DNA of 64,000 nt, from positions 1-64,000 of the forward strand of contig CAYXVF010000016.1 of NCBI GenBank assembly GCA_964468125.1. The letters are read 5' to 3'. The DNA is from CAYXVF01 sp964468125 (GTDB lineage: Bacteria; Myxococcota; XYA12-FULL-58-9; CAYXVF01). Shown here one piece after another: positions 1 through 7,316 of the stretch; positions within the stretch are counted from its first letter, which is position 1, and each line of letters starts with the position of its first letter. The notes beneath the pieces were generated by a model, which was given only the letters and a program-made list of their open reading frames with translations, made no database searches and was not told the origin of the DNA. Both the position numbers and the translations under genes were made by a program.

Positions 1-112
1 GGTGACGAAGGGGCGAACGGTGTTGTCCGGTATCGGTAATGAGATGCACCCTAGTCTGGCTCAGGTTGAGCAAGCGTCATTGCCGTCTTCGCTGGTCCTT
101 CGGCCGAGCGGC

Positions 113-346
113 CGCGCTGCTCGCCGCCGTGCTCTTGGCGGCGCGTTTGTCGTGGCGTGTCTCAGCGGCGCTTCTACCCGCGTCGCTGCGATGACTGCGC
201 TCGCCTTGTGCCAGGTCGGCGAATTCTCCTTCGTCTTGCTGAACGCCGGCGGCGAGCTTCTTCTCCCCAAAGAGGTCGCCCATCATCTGCTGGTGGCCGC
301 CATTCTCAGCATGATCATCACGCTCCGTGGACTTTGGCCCCTCGGT
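113..346 (+). pseudogene. Kef/CPA2-type cation:proton antiporter, membrane fragment
   Basis: One reading frame contains ALALCQVGEFSFVLLNAG followed by a hydrophobic stretch ending near LSMIITL. This matches the late transmembrane region of monovalent cation:proton antiporter-2 (KefB/KefC-like) proteins, where a GLALAQxGEFSFVL signature is conserved. A preceding Leu/Ala-rich helix reads in a different frame (about 114-190), which implies a frameshift. The family is normally 400-650 residues; only the last two or three helices survive, and the frame then runs into unrelated sequence. The nucleotide-binding half that should follow lies on the opposite strand just downstream. This is a remnant, not a working transporter. 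Confidence 0.6.
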
Positions 347-563
347 CCTGACGCGGCTCCTCGGACGGTCGTGGTCGCAGTCCGGGCGTCGACGCCACTC
401 GGAAGGCCTCCTCACGGATCACGTCGTCGACGACGTGCGGAATGTTCCGTGAGTCGAGGTATTCCGCGACCGAGCGTCCGGCGAGTCCAAAGCCGATTAC
501 GACAAACGACCCGCTCGCGACCGAGATCGTCGCACGTGCGTGGCCGTTCGCGAATTGCTGCAT
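318..563 (-). pseudogene. TrkA-N (RCK) NAD-binding domain fragment
   Basis: From an ATG at 563 the minus strand encodes about 81 residues. Residues 18-48 carry the Rossmann start of a TrkA-N domain: FVVIGFGLAGRSVAEYL, then RNIPHVV. After that the similarity stops, and the tail is antisense to the antiporter membrane fragment. The start codon overlaps the kinase stop codon by one base (TGATG), so it could still be translated by coupling. In Kef proteins this domain follows the membrane domain on the same strand, so the opposite orientation suggests local inversion. It could alternatively be a truncated stand-alone TrkA-like protein. Confidence 0.5.
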
Positions 564-1885
564 CAGGGCAGCGGCGGTGCGTCGAGCGGCGCGAAGAGCG
601 GACGCTGGCGTCCGATTTCCCGAACGCGTTCCACCACGACTCGTACCACCTCCGGTGACGCGTAGAGGGGTTCGCTGAACACTCTCACCCGGGCGCCGAA
701 CTCCGCGGCTGTCGCGATGCGTTTGGGGATTCTCCGGCCGAAGGTGGCTCGCCACAGCCGGGTGAGCACTCCGAGCCGATCGATCGCCCGGTCCGGCGAC
801 AGGCCGAGCATGACGAGAGCGCTCAAGGCCTGAGGGACCTCTGGTCTAAGCTCGTGAGGCGGGGTGACGCGATAGCGCCGAATCCTCTTCTGAACTTCGC
901 CTACGTTCTCGCCGTCGAACGCCGGTCTGCCCGTGAGCATCTCGTACAAGACTGCGGCGAGGGCGAACACGTCCGAGTCCGCACTCAGTCTGCCGCCATT
1001 CGCCTGTTCCGGCGGCTGGTAAAGAGCTTTTCCAACGATGGCTTCTTCTTCGCCGGCAAGGGTTCCCATGTAGGCCACGCCAAAATCGGTGAGCTTCACC
1101 TCTCCGTTCTCGCCGATCAGGATGTTGCTCGGCGTGACGTCGCGGTGAACAATCTCCTCCACCTGGCCTTCTTGGGTCTCGAAGGTGTGAATGTACTCGA
1201 GCGCGTTCGCGACGATTCCAGCGATGTAGCAGCAGAGGTCGACAGGGAGCTGGACGTGGGCCTCGCGGCAGTCGCGCATGAGGTCCGATATACTGCCATG
1301 CGCGAGGTACTCCATCGCGATGTAGTAGGTGTTGTCGACGACACCGGTTTGTTTGATGTCGACGATGTTCGGATGCTCGAGCATGCGCAGCAAGTCCGCT
1401 TCGCTCAGGAAGAGGTCCGTTTGCACCGGGTCGAGCTCGAGCACGGGCGCCAAGCGCTTGAGCGCGAGGACGGAGCCGCTATGGGGTCCCCGCTTTGCTA
1501 GTACACGGTAGACCTCAGCCATTCCGCCGGTGCCGATCAGCGCCTCGATCGCAAAGTCTCCGAAGGCGTTGTGGTCGGTTAGCAGTCGATCGAGAAGCGC
1601 CTTCACGGGCTCCGGTGGATCGATGAAGAAGAGCTCTTGTGTACCCGCTCGAAGAGGACCGACGAGCATCACACTTGCTGGCCGGTCTTGGGCTACGACG
1701 ATTTCGACGGTGACCTGCCCCCCCTCCTCGAAGTTTTCTTCGGCGCGTACCAAGAGCGATTCCGCGGAGAGCCGTATGGTCTCGCCTGCGACAAAACCTT
1801 GCCGACCAGAACGTCGTAGCCGGATTGGAAAGCTGACGTCCGCGATCTTTGACAAACCGCTTCGTGAGACCTGGGGGTTTTGCAT
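563..1885 (-). CDS. Ser/Thr protein kinase with N-terminal PilZ-like domain
   Basis: This is a cytoplasmic Hanks-type kinase of about 440 residues, using the ATG at 1885 rather than the TTG at 1897. Residues 15-95 look like a PilZ-type beta-barrel domain (FPIRLRRSG near the start), which in related proteins can bind cyclic-di-GMP; the binding motif here is not clear. The kinase domain follows: glycine loop IGTGGMAEVY near 118, ATP-binding Lys143 in ALKRL, helix-C Glu162, catalytic loop HRDVTPSN at 247-254, DFG at 267-269, and a PPEQ in place of APE. No membrane segment is present. A small membrane protein is encoded just upstream. PilZ-like/kinase fusions of this kind are common in Myxococcota. 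The substrate is unknown. Confidence 0.85.
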   Translation of the reverse strand: MQNPQVSRSGLSKIADVSFPIRLRRSGRQGFVAGETIRLSAESLLVRAEENFEEGGQVTVEIVVAQDRPASVMLVGPLRAGTQELFFIDPPEPVKALLDRLLTDHNAFGDFAIEALIGTGGMAEVYRVLAKRGPHSGSVLALKRLAPVLELDPVQTDLFLSEADLLRMLEHPNIVDIKQTGVVDNTYYIAMEYLAHGSISDLMRDCREAHVQLPVDLCCYIAGIVANALEYIHTFETQEGQVEEIVHRDVTPSNILIGENGEVKLTDFGVAYMGTLAGEEEAIVGKALYQPPEQANGGRLSADSDVFALAAVLYEMLTGRPAFDGENVGEVQKRIRRYRVTPPHELRPEVPQALSALVMLGLSPDRAIDRLGVLTRLWRATFGRRIPKRIATAAEFGARVRVFSEPLYASPEVVRVVVERVREIGRQRPLFAPLDAPPLP

Positions 1886-1908
1886 CGTCCCGAGCAACGG
1901 GCTCGCTC

Positions 1909-2064
1909 CTAGTCGAGAAGGAGCGTCCAGGTGAGTAGCGCGCCCACCGCGACAACCACGACGAGTGCGATTACGATGCGCCGGCCCCGACTCTTCTGTC
2001 GGAGCTGCTCTCGCAGGAGGTAGCCGGTATCCGGGTCATTTGAGAAGGAACGACTCATTTTCAT
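1909..2064 (-). CDS. small single-pass membrane protein (51 aa)
   Basis: A short reading frame starts at ATG 2064 (or ATG 2058) and stops at 1909, just ahead of the kinase gene. It has a polar N-terminus of about 28 residues ending in basic RQKSRGRR, then a single hydrophobic helix (IVIALVVVVAVGALL) and a very short tail. By the positive-inside rule the N-terminus should be cytoplasmic. An AT-rich patch with TATTAT at 2091-2086 could be its -10 element. Position suggests co-transcription with the kinase, perhaps as an anchor or accessory. No family was recognised. Confidence 0.5.
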   Translation of the reverse strand: MKMSRSFSNDPDTGYLLREQLRQKSRGRRIVIALVVVVAVGALLTWTLLLD

Positions 2065-2249
2065 GATTAGACCGTCTCATCTTTCATAATATCAAGTATT
2101 TCCGCGGTGAGCGGTGATCAAAACGATCCCCTACACCCACACAGGCTACCGCAGTCTCGCCCCGCGCCGCGGTGACCCCGATCACGCCAGAGGCCACTCA
2201 GTGCCGGAAAAAAAATTCCGCTATTCCCCGGATATCCGCCGAGGGGCAC

Positions 2250-2643
2250 TAATTCGAGAGCGTTCGCCGCACCCCCTTCGTAGTCTGCGGCCTGGAACAC
2301 AAAACCGTGCTGGACTGCTGAGTCGTCCATGACCTTCTTGGCCGTCGTCGCCAGCTCGGCCCACGTTCTCGGAGGGGCGTCAAAGCCACTCTTGGTCAAT
2401 AGGTCTTTGCGGTAGGAGAGCAGGCTCACATCCGTGTACCAGGGGACCCCCCAAACGCGGAGTCGGTAGCTGGCGGAGTTGCGCGCTGCCTCCAGGAAGT
2501 CCCTCGCGTCGAAGGTGCCCGAGTAAGAAGAGGTGAGATCGAGGACCTTGCCCGCGTGCGCGAGCTCCGCGGTCCAAATCACATCGCTCGCGAAGACGAG
2601 CAGAGCCTCGCCACCCTCCAAGGCGGAGAGGAGCGCGCGCCGT
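2250..2643 (-). pseudogene. ABC sugar solute-binding protein fragment
   Basis: The minus strand encodes about 125 residues typical of family 1 (MalE-type) extracellular solute-binding proteins: VLVFASDV-like start, then WGVPWYTDVSLLSYRKDLL and PPRTWAELATTAKKVM. Family members are around 400 residues with a signal peptide. Here the region upstream is closed by an in-frame stop near 2655, and similarity ends near 2270 at ANALE. Both ends are missing, and no permease or ATPase gene is nearby. It is a relic of a sugar ABC importer. Confidence 0.65.
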
Positions 2644-2793
2644 TGCGGTCAAAACCGATGTCGGTTCCTTGGTCGACCGTTCGAGCGGTTCTCCGCGCGA
2701 AAAACTCGGACGGTCTTTCGCATCGGGCTCACCCTGCGCTAGAAGCGGGCTCATCGACAGGGGCACGGAAATCGACTGCGAGGGCCGACAGCG

Positions 2794-3297
2794 GTGATCG
2801 ATTGGCTCGTCTTCATCGCCGGGAGCATGATGGCGCTCGGGGCGGCCTTTGCGGTGCTCCTCGATCGCCGTCCCGCCCACGGTGCGCGTTGGCTCGTGCT
2901 CTTTCTGCTGGGCCTCGCGGTTCTGTACGTCCAGCTCGCTGCCGGCGCGGTCGCAGCGATTCAGGTCTTCGTCTACGCGGGAGCTCTCGCGCTGCCGATG
3001 CGCTTCTTGTTTCTCTCGCTCCATCAGGACGACGGCCAAACGAAGATCCGCTATTTTTCTCTCTCGAAGCTACTGGGAGCTGTGAGCGTCGTCGCACTCG
3101 CACTCCTTCTGCTGCGAGCCGCGGTGAATGGCGCGTTTGCGACCGCTTCGACGAGGAACGTTGACGCTTCGGTCACCGCGATCTTGGGGCTGCTCTTCGT
3201 CGACTGGCTCTTCGCGCTGAAGGCGGTCGGAATCGTCGTCCTGGTCGTGATGGTCGGTGCCTTTGGCGTTTATCGTGCGGAGGCGACCGATGGGTGA
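2794..3297 (+). CDS. nuoJ: NADH-quinone oxidoreductase subunit J-like protein
   Basis: A 167-residue protein with about five predicted membrane helices, starting at GTG 2794 (an ATG at 2827 is also possible). It resembles complex I subunit NuoJ: helix 3 carries VFVYAGAL, matching the conserved YAGA core. The following stretch, LPMRFLFLSL, departs from the usual MVLFLFVVML. It overlaps nuoK by 8 bases, as in normal nuo operons. No other complex I gene is adjacent: upstream is a solute-binding-protein relic and downstream is an unrelated exporter on the other strand. Whether it belongs to a functional complex I encoded elsewhere cannot be told from here. Confidence 0.7.
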   Translation: MIDWLVFIAGSMMALGAAFAVLLDRRPAHGARWLVLFLLGLAVLYVQLAAGAVAAIQVFVYAGALALPMRFLFLSLHQDDGQTKIRYFSLSKLLGAVSVVALALLLLRAAVNGAFATASTRNVDASVTAILGLLFVDWLFALKAVGIVVLVVMVGAFGVYRAEATDG

Positions 3298-3604
3298 GCT
3301 CCAGCCGGGCCACTTCGTTCTTCTGGCCGTTCTTCTGTTCGCGTTGGGGGCTGCAGGGGCTGTCCTCCGGCGCAGTGCGTTTACCTTGCTCGTCAGCATC
3401 ACCGTCATGCTCAATGCTTCGAGCTTGCTGTTCTTGGCCTATGGCAAGCACTACGGCGACGCGGAGGGGCAGGCGCTCGCGCTCCTCGTCATGCTGATCG
3501 CGGGGGCACAGGTGGCGGTCGGTCTCGCGATCGTGGTCGGGGTATTTCGCGCCCGGCAGACCGTGGACCTCGACGAATTCGACGCTCTCAGGGACGACGC
3601 CTGA
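3290..3604 (+). CDS. nuoK: NADH-quinone oxidoreductase subunit K-like protein lacking key glutamates
   Basis: Starting at ATG 3290 this gives 104 residues with three membrane helices, the standard NuoK size. RRSAFTLLVSITVMLNAS aligns with the NuoK helix-2 segment and GQALALLVMLIAGAQVAVGLA with helix 3, without gaps. In E. coli NuoK two membrane glutamates (Glu36 and Glu72) are important for proton translocation. Here the matching positions are Thr38 and Gln74. The gene overlaps nuoJ. The pair may be a divergent or degenerate complex I module, or part of a complex-I-like assembly that does not pump through this subunit. Confidence 0.75.
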   Translation: MGELQPGHFVLLAVLLFALGAAGAVLRRSAFTLLVSITVMLNASSLLFLAYGKHYGDAEGQALALLVMLIAGAQVAVGLAIVVGVFRARQTVDLDEFDALRDDA

Positions 3605-3663
3605 GGTGCTTGAGATGCGCAGGCCTAGGCCGAAGGCGTCGCTGCGCGCTCTGGCGCGTCGTG

Positions 3664-5034
3664 TTACGACCGAAGCGGTTCCGTCTGCAGGTGCCGATGC
3701 GAACGACGCCGAAGCCAGCGCAGAGCGTATGCGGCGACACTGATTCCCGCTAGCGCATTGGAGAGTGCGATCGCGAGAAAAATCTCGAATGCCCCACCGA
3801 GCCGACTCGCGAATGCCGCTGCGGGCACGTAAAACACGACGCAACGCACCACGTAGTAGGCGAAACCACGCTCCGCGTGCCCGATGCCGTTGAAGGTCGC
3901 CGCGGCGACAATGATCAGGCCGTAGCCCCAAAGGCTCGGAGATACGACGCGTAGGTAGGTCGCGGCCTCGGCGCGGACCGTCTCGTCCGATGCGATGAGG
4001 CCCGCCAAAGACTCACCGAAGAAGAAGAAGGTGAGCGCGAGCATCGCGGACCATAGGATGCAGACCACAAAGCTCACCCGCAGGGCCCGCGTCGATCGAT
4101 GCGGCAGCTCGGCGCCCCAGTTTTGGCCCGCGACCGGGCCGATCGCGGAGGAGAGGGCGAGCATGGGAATCGCCGCGAACGCCTCGATGCGGGTTCCGAC
4201 GCCGAAGGCGGCAACGGTCTGCTCACCGTATTGGGCCACGATCGCTGTGACGACGCCTACGGCGATCGGGCTGACCATGTTGCCTGCCGCCGCCGGGATC
4301 GCGACGGACAGAACAGCGCGCCAGGAGTCGACGGCGTCCTCGAAAGACGGCGGACGCAAGGTCAGAAGCTTCTCTCGGATCGCGATGAGATAGGTGGAGA
4401 CGAGGAGGGTCGTCGCACGCGCGATCAGACTGCTGACCGCCGCCCCCTCGATTTCCATGCGAGGAATGGGACCCCAGCCGAAGACGAACATCGGCGTGAG
4501 AATCACGTTGATGAGCGCCGCTTGCACCATCACGACGCTCGGCCAGAAGCCGTCGCCGGCGGCGCGAATCATCGCGTTGGCCACCATGGGAATGACGAGG
4601 AAGGGCATCGAGACGAACCAGATCCGCATATAGCGTTCGATCAGATCGAGGACCTCGCCCTGGGCACCGAGCAACGCGAAGAGGGGGCGGATCGTGAAGT
4701 ATCCGGCGGTGCAGGCGATGGTCACGACGAGCAGGGAGAGGACGAGGCTGTCGGTGGTGATCCGTTTGGCCCGGCTCTCGTCCTGCGCTCCGAGCACCCG
4801 CGCGAGCACCGACGACGCTCCCGCACCGAGGCCTACGGAGAGGCTGGAGAGGGTGAAGGTCACGGGAAAGGTGAAGGAGAGCGCGGCGAGCGCCTCTGTA
4901 CCGAGCCGGCCGACGAAGTACGTGTCCACCAAAGACACGGACAGCACCGCGGTCACGCCCACCACCATCGGTGCCGCGAGTCGAAACAGTGCGCCGGAGA
5001 CCGGGCCTTCGGTGAGGCTGCGAGAGGATGCCAT
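3664..5034 (-). CDS. MATE family efflux transporter
   Basis: A 456-residue inner-membrane protein with about 12 hydrophobic helices and the two-fold MatE repeat. The start contains LFRLAAPMVVGVTAVLSVSLVDTYFVGRLG, split over helix 1 as in DinF/NorM-type exporters. An internal repeat begins near residue 250 (AIPAAAGNMVSPI). Family members export cationic drugs and metabolites using H+ or Na+ gradients; the substrate cannot be predicted. The ATG at 5034 is well placed and the length is normal. It stands alone, convergent with nuoK and divergent from the damaged gene at 5113. Confidence 0.88.
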   Translation of the reverse strand: MASSRSLTEGPVSGALFRLAAPMVVGVTAVLSVSLVDTYFVGRLGTEALAALSFTFPVTFTLSSLSVGLGAGASSVLARVLGAQDESRAKRITTDSLVLSLLVVTIACTAGYFTIRPLFALLGAQGEVLDLIERYMRIWFVSMPFLVIPMVANAMIRAAGDGFWPSVVMVQAALINVILTPMFVFGWGPIPRMEIEGAAVSSLIARATTLLVSTYLIAIREKLLTLRPPSFEDAVDSWRAVLSVAIPAAAGNMVSPIAVGVVTAIVAQYGEQTVAAFGVGTRIEAFAAIPMLALSSAIGPVAGQNWGAELPHRSTRALRVSFVVCILWSAMLALTFFFFGESLAGLIASDETVRAEAATYLRVVSPSLWGYGLIIVAAATFNGIGHAERGFAYYVVRCVVFYVPAAAFASRLGGAFEIFLAIALSNALAGISVAAYALRWLRRRSHRHLQTEPLRS

Positions 5035-5112
5035 TGGCGTGCTTCGACGTCTCAGGGATCGCGCGTTTGGTCAACTGTTCGCGCATGGTCGACGGGGTCG
5101 TCAATTCTTGGC

Positions 5113-5651
5113 ATGGAAGCCGCGATGGACCATCGCTCTCTTCCGATCGTCGCCGCGCTCCTGGCGGCGTGTGCCACCCCCGCGATCGAGGAGCGCCCAT
5201 GCCCCGAGTGGCCCGCCAACCCCTGCTCGCGCTCGCGCTCGAGCCGGTCGGTGAGCCGCGGACGCAACCGGTGGATGCGCGGCGTCTCGCAGACGGGCGT
5301 TGGCTTCTGGCGCGAACCCGGCTAGCCTCTTCGGCAAGGTGTTGCGTCTCGCACTCGATTCAGATGGCCGCGGGTACTCGATTCCAGCGGACAATCCGTT
5401 TGGCAATGAGGTCTTTGCCACCGGGTTTCGCAACCCTCGCCGACACCGGCTTGTGCGGCGTGCCGCCAGCGGTCAACGATTTCGGGATCGAAGGCGCCCG
5501 ATTGATCGCGCCCGGTGAACCCGATCGGTCGATCCTCTACACGCGCTCGGTCACCACAGGCCCCGGCAAGATGCACCCGTTCCGTAATCTGCCCGACGCC
5601 GCCTTTGTCGAGTTGCTGCGGGAATGGATTCTCTCGCTCGAGTGCCCCTGA
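5113..5651 (+). pseudogene. internally deleted PQQ-dependent sugar dehydrogenase-like lipoprotein
   Basis: Three pieces in different frames belong to one kind of protein. A lipoprotein signal peptide lies at 5125-5185 (LPIVAALLAACATP). A segment at about 5325-5440 reads LFGKVLRLALDSDGRGYSIP then FATGFRNP, typical of glucose/sorbosone dehydrogenase beta-propellers. A C-terminal part at 5450-5651 reads AVNDFGIEGARLIAPGEPDRSILY then LREWI, typical of cytochrome-like tails in the same enzymes. A fourth stretch in the third frame (5235-5310) also looks coding. A complete enzyme would be several hundred residues, so most of the propeller is gone. It ends 3 bases from the convergent neighbour. Confidence 0.65.
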
Positions 5652-5654
5652 GCT

Positions 5655-7316
5655 TTAGTCGCGAAAATGTCGGTAGAGTCCGATGAGGCGAGGCGCACCT
5701 CGGGGACCCTGGGCGATGTGGGCCTCCAGCGCCGGCCGGAGGTCATCGTCGCGACGCAGAGCCACGCGCACGATCGTGTATTGGTCCTCGCTCGCCCCGC
5801 GCGGAAACCCCTTCACACAGGCCCGCCCGTCGTCGTCGGACGTCGTCGTCGTCTGCCAGTCGAGTGAGCTCCCGTCGTAGGCGAAGGCGGTTGCTTCGAT
5901 TTCGCCCTTCTCCTCCGTGAGTCGATGGGCGAGCTCGCGGTCCGCAAAGCACAGTCCACGCTCGTCCAGCGTGAAGTGGTCCAAGGGACTCACCTTTGCG
6001 AAGGCCCAGCGGGCGAGCTTCTCCGCGCGGCCGCGCAGTGTGTCGACCACGAAGCGGTGCGCCTCGGGGTTCTCGTATTTCGCCATGGTCACCGCTGCGT
6101 CGAGGACGTTGCGATCGAGCGCGATCACCTTCTTTGCGGCCCAGAAGCTGTCGAGCGGATCGAGGAAATTCAACGGGACGTAGGGCGCATGGGGGCGCCA
6201 CTTCTCTTGGCGGTAGTACTCGACGTTGTAGTTTCCGACCTCTTTGACCGCTTCGATTTCCGCGCCTTCCCAGGGTCGCTTGTACAGCCCAAAGGCGAAG
6301 ACCGACTTCACGAAGTACTCGAAATCGAAGTAGTGGCGATAGCCTTCGGCGACGCGAGCGTCCAAGACACCGCTCGTACCGAGGGCGCGTCCGAAGTCCA
6401 CGAGGTAGTGGCGCACATAGTGCTTCTCGCCGTCCTCCACCCACATGTCGAGCGTGTTGTCTTGCTTGAGGTCCGTGTGGAGGAGCCAGCCGAGAAAGAT
6501 CCCCAGCGCGCGAACTTCCCGTCGATGCTCGTGGGGGATGCGATCGTTGGGATCGTCCTCGCGCACTCCTTCCTGCAAGAAACCACCGAGTGGCACGCCA
6601 CTGACGTAGCGGCTAGCGAGCGCTCGATAGCGCCCGTCGGGGAGCTGATTCACCTCGCTGAGGGCCAGGTTGATGTTCTCTTCGGTGATCGGCTCTCGGT
6701 TTCCAAAGGCGTCTTTGGACGTAGCGCCCTCGCCGATGAGGAGCTGCTCGCGAGTGAAATAGACCACTGAGTTCTCAGGTACGTTGTAACCAAGGGCCCA
6801 AAGAATTCGCTGTGCTACGACGTCGCTCGCGGTTTCCACTACGGGGAAACCCTTTTGGTCGAACTTCATGAGGTAGCGATGGCCCCGCGAGTCCTCGATG
6901 ACGAATCCAACTGCGGTGCCACCGACCTTTCCGCCAGTGACGGTCCAAGGGGCGTCGGTCGCGGGGCCTTCCGGGAACTCGTTCGGACCGACGAGCACAT
7001 CCTCGCGGGTGAGTGTCCGGGCGCCTACGCGGTTGTTCCACCAGGTAGAGTTTGGCACCTCGTCCATGGAGTTGACGTTCATCGCTCGGCGCTGAGGCTC
7101 GAGCGCCATCGCATCGTCGAAGCGGGCGTAGAGCAACCGGTCAAAGAAGTAGATCGCCGGCATGAACTCGAGCTCTTCCGGTTTCTCTGGGACATCCTCG
7201 CGGTCGTTTACGATCCATACGGGCTCTCGATTCAAGAACCGCGCGGGCCCGACCGGGCCTGCGGCGTGGCCGCACGCGACGCTGAAGAGAGCGAGGGTGA
7301 TAGGCACGAGTTTCAC
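5655..7316 (-). CDS. secreted lipoprotein with protein-kinase-like motifs
   Basis: A 553-residue protein starting at GTG 7316, whose start overlaps the stop of the upstream barrel gene (GTGA). The N-terminus is a lipoprotein signal (LFSVAC, Cys15; the +2 residue is Gly, so no inner-membrane retention signal). Motifs follow in kinase order: a Gly-rich stretch GGKVGGTAVGF (128-138), Lys151 in YLMKFD, a catalytic-loop-like HTDLKQDN (280-287) and LVDFG (305-309). The rest, including the many aromatics at 320-400, is unfamiliar. These motifs are what the eye sees; no family was recognised. Kinase-like folds outside the cytoplasm exist (CotH, Fam20), but a periplasmic ATP source is unclear. It may bind nucleotide, act as a pseudokinase, or match by chance. 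Coupling to an Omp85-type barrel suggests an outer-membrane role. Confidence 0.75.
   Translation of the reverse strand: MKLVPITLALFSVACGHAAGPVGPARFLNREPVWIVNDREDVPEKPEELEFMPAIYFFDRLLYARFDDAMALEPQRRAMNVNSMDEVPNSTWWNNRVGARTLTREDVLVGPNEFPEGPATDAPWTVTGGKVGGTAVGFVIEDSRGHRYLMKFDQKGFPVVETASDVVAQRILWALGYNVPENSVVYFTREQLLIGEGATSKDAFGNREPITEENINLALSEVNQLPDGRYRALASRYVSGVPLGGFLQEGVREDDPNDRIPHEHRREVRALGIFLGWLLHTDLKQDNTLDMWVEDGEKHYVRHYLVDFGRALGTSGVLDARVAEGYRHYFDFEYFVKSVFAFGLYKRPWEGAEIEAVKEVGNYNVEYYRQEKWRPHAPYVPLNFLDPLDSFWAAKKVIALDRNVLDAAVTMAKYENPEAHRFVVDTLRGRAEKLARWAFAKVSPLDHFTLDERGLCFADRELAHRLTEEKGEIEATAFAYDGSSLDWQTTTTSDDDGRACVKGFPRGASEDQYTIVRVALRRDDDLRPALEAHIAQGPRGAPRLIGLYRHFRD

Noticed and set aside
2203..2218. 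Small palindrome CGGAA-A6-TTCCG
   Set aside because: A five-base stem next to a damaged gene, no U-tract and no gene end that it would terminate.
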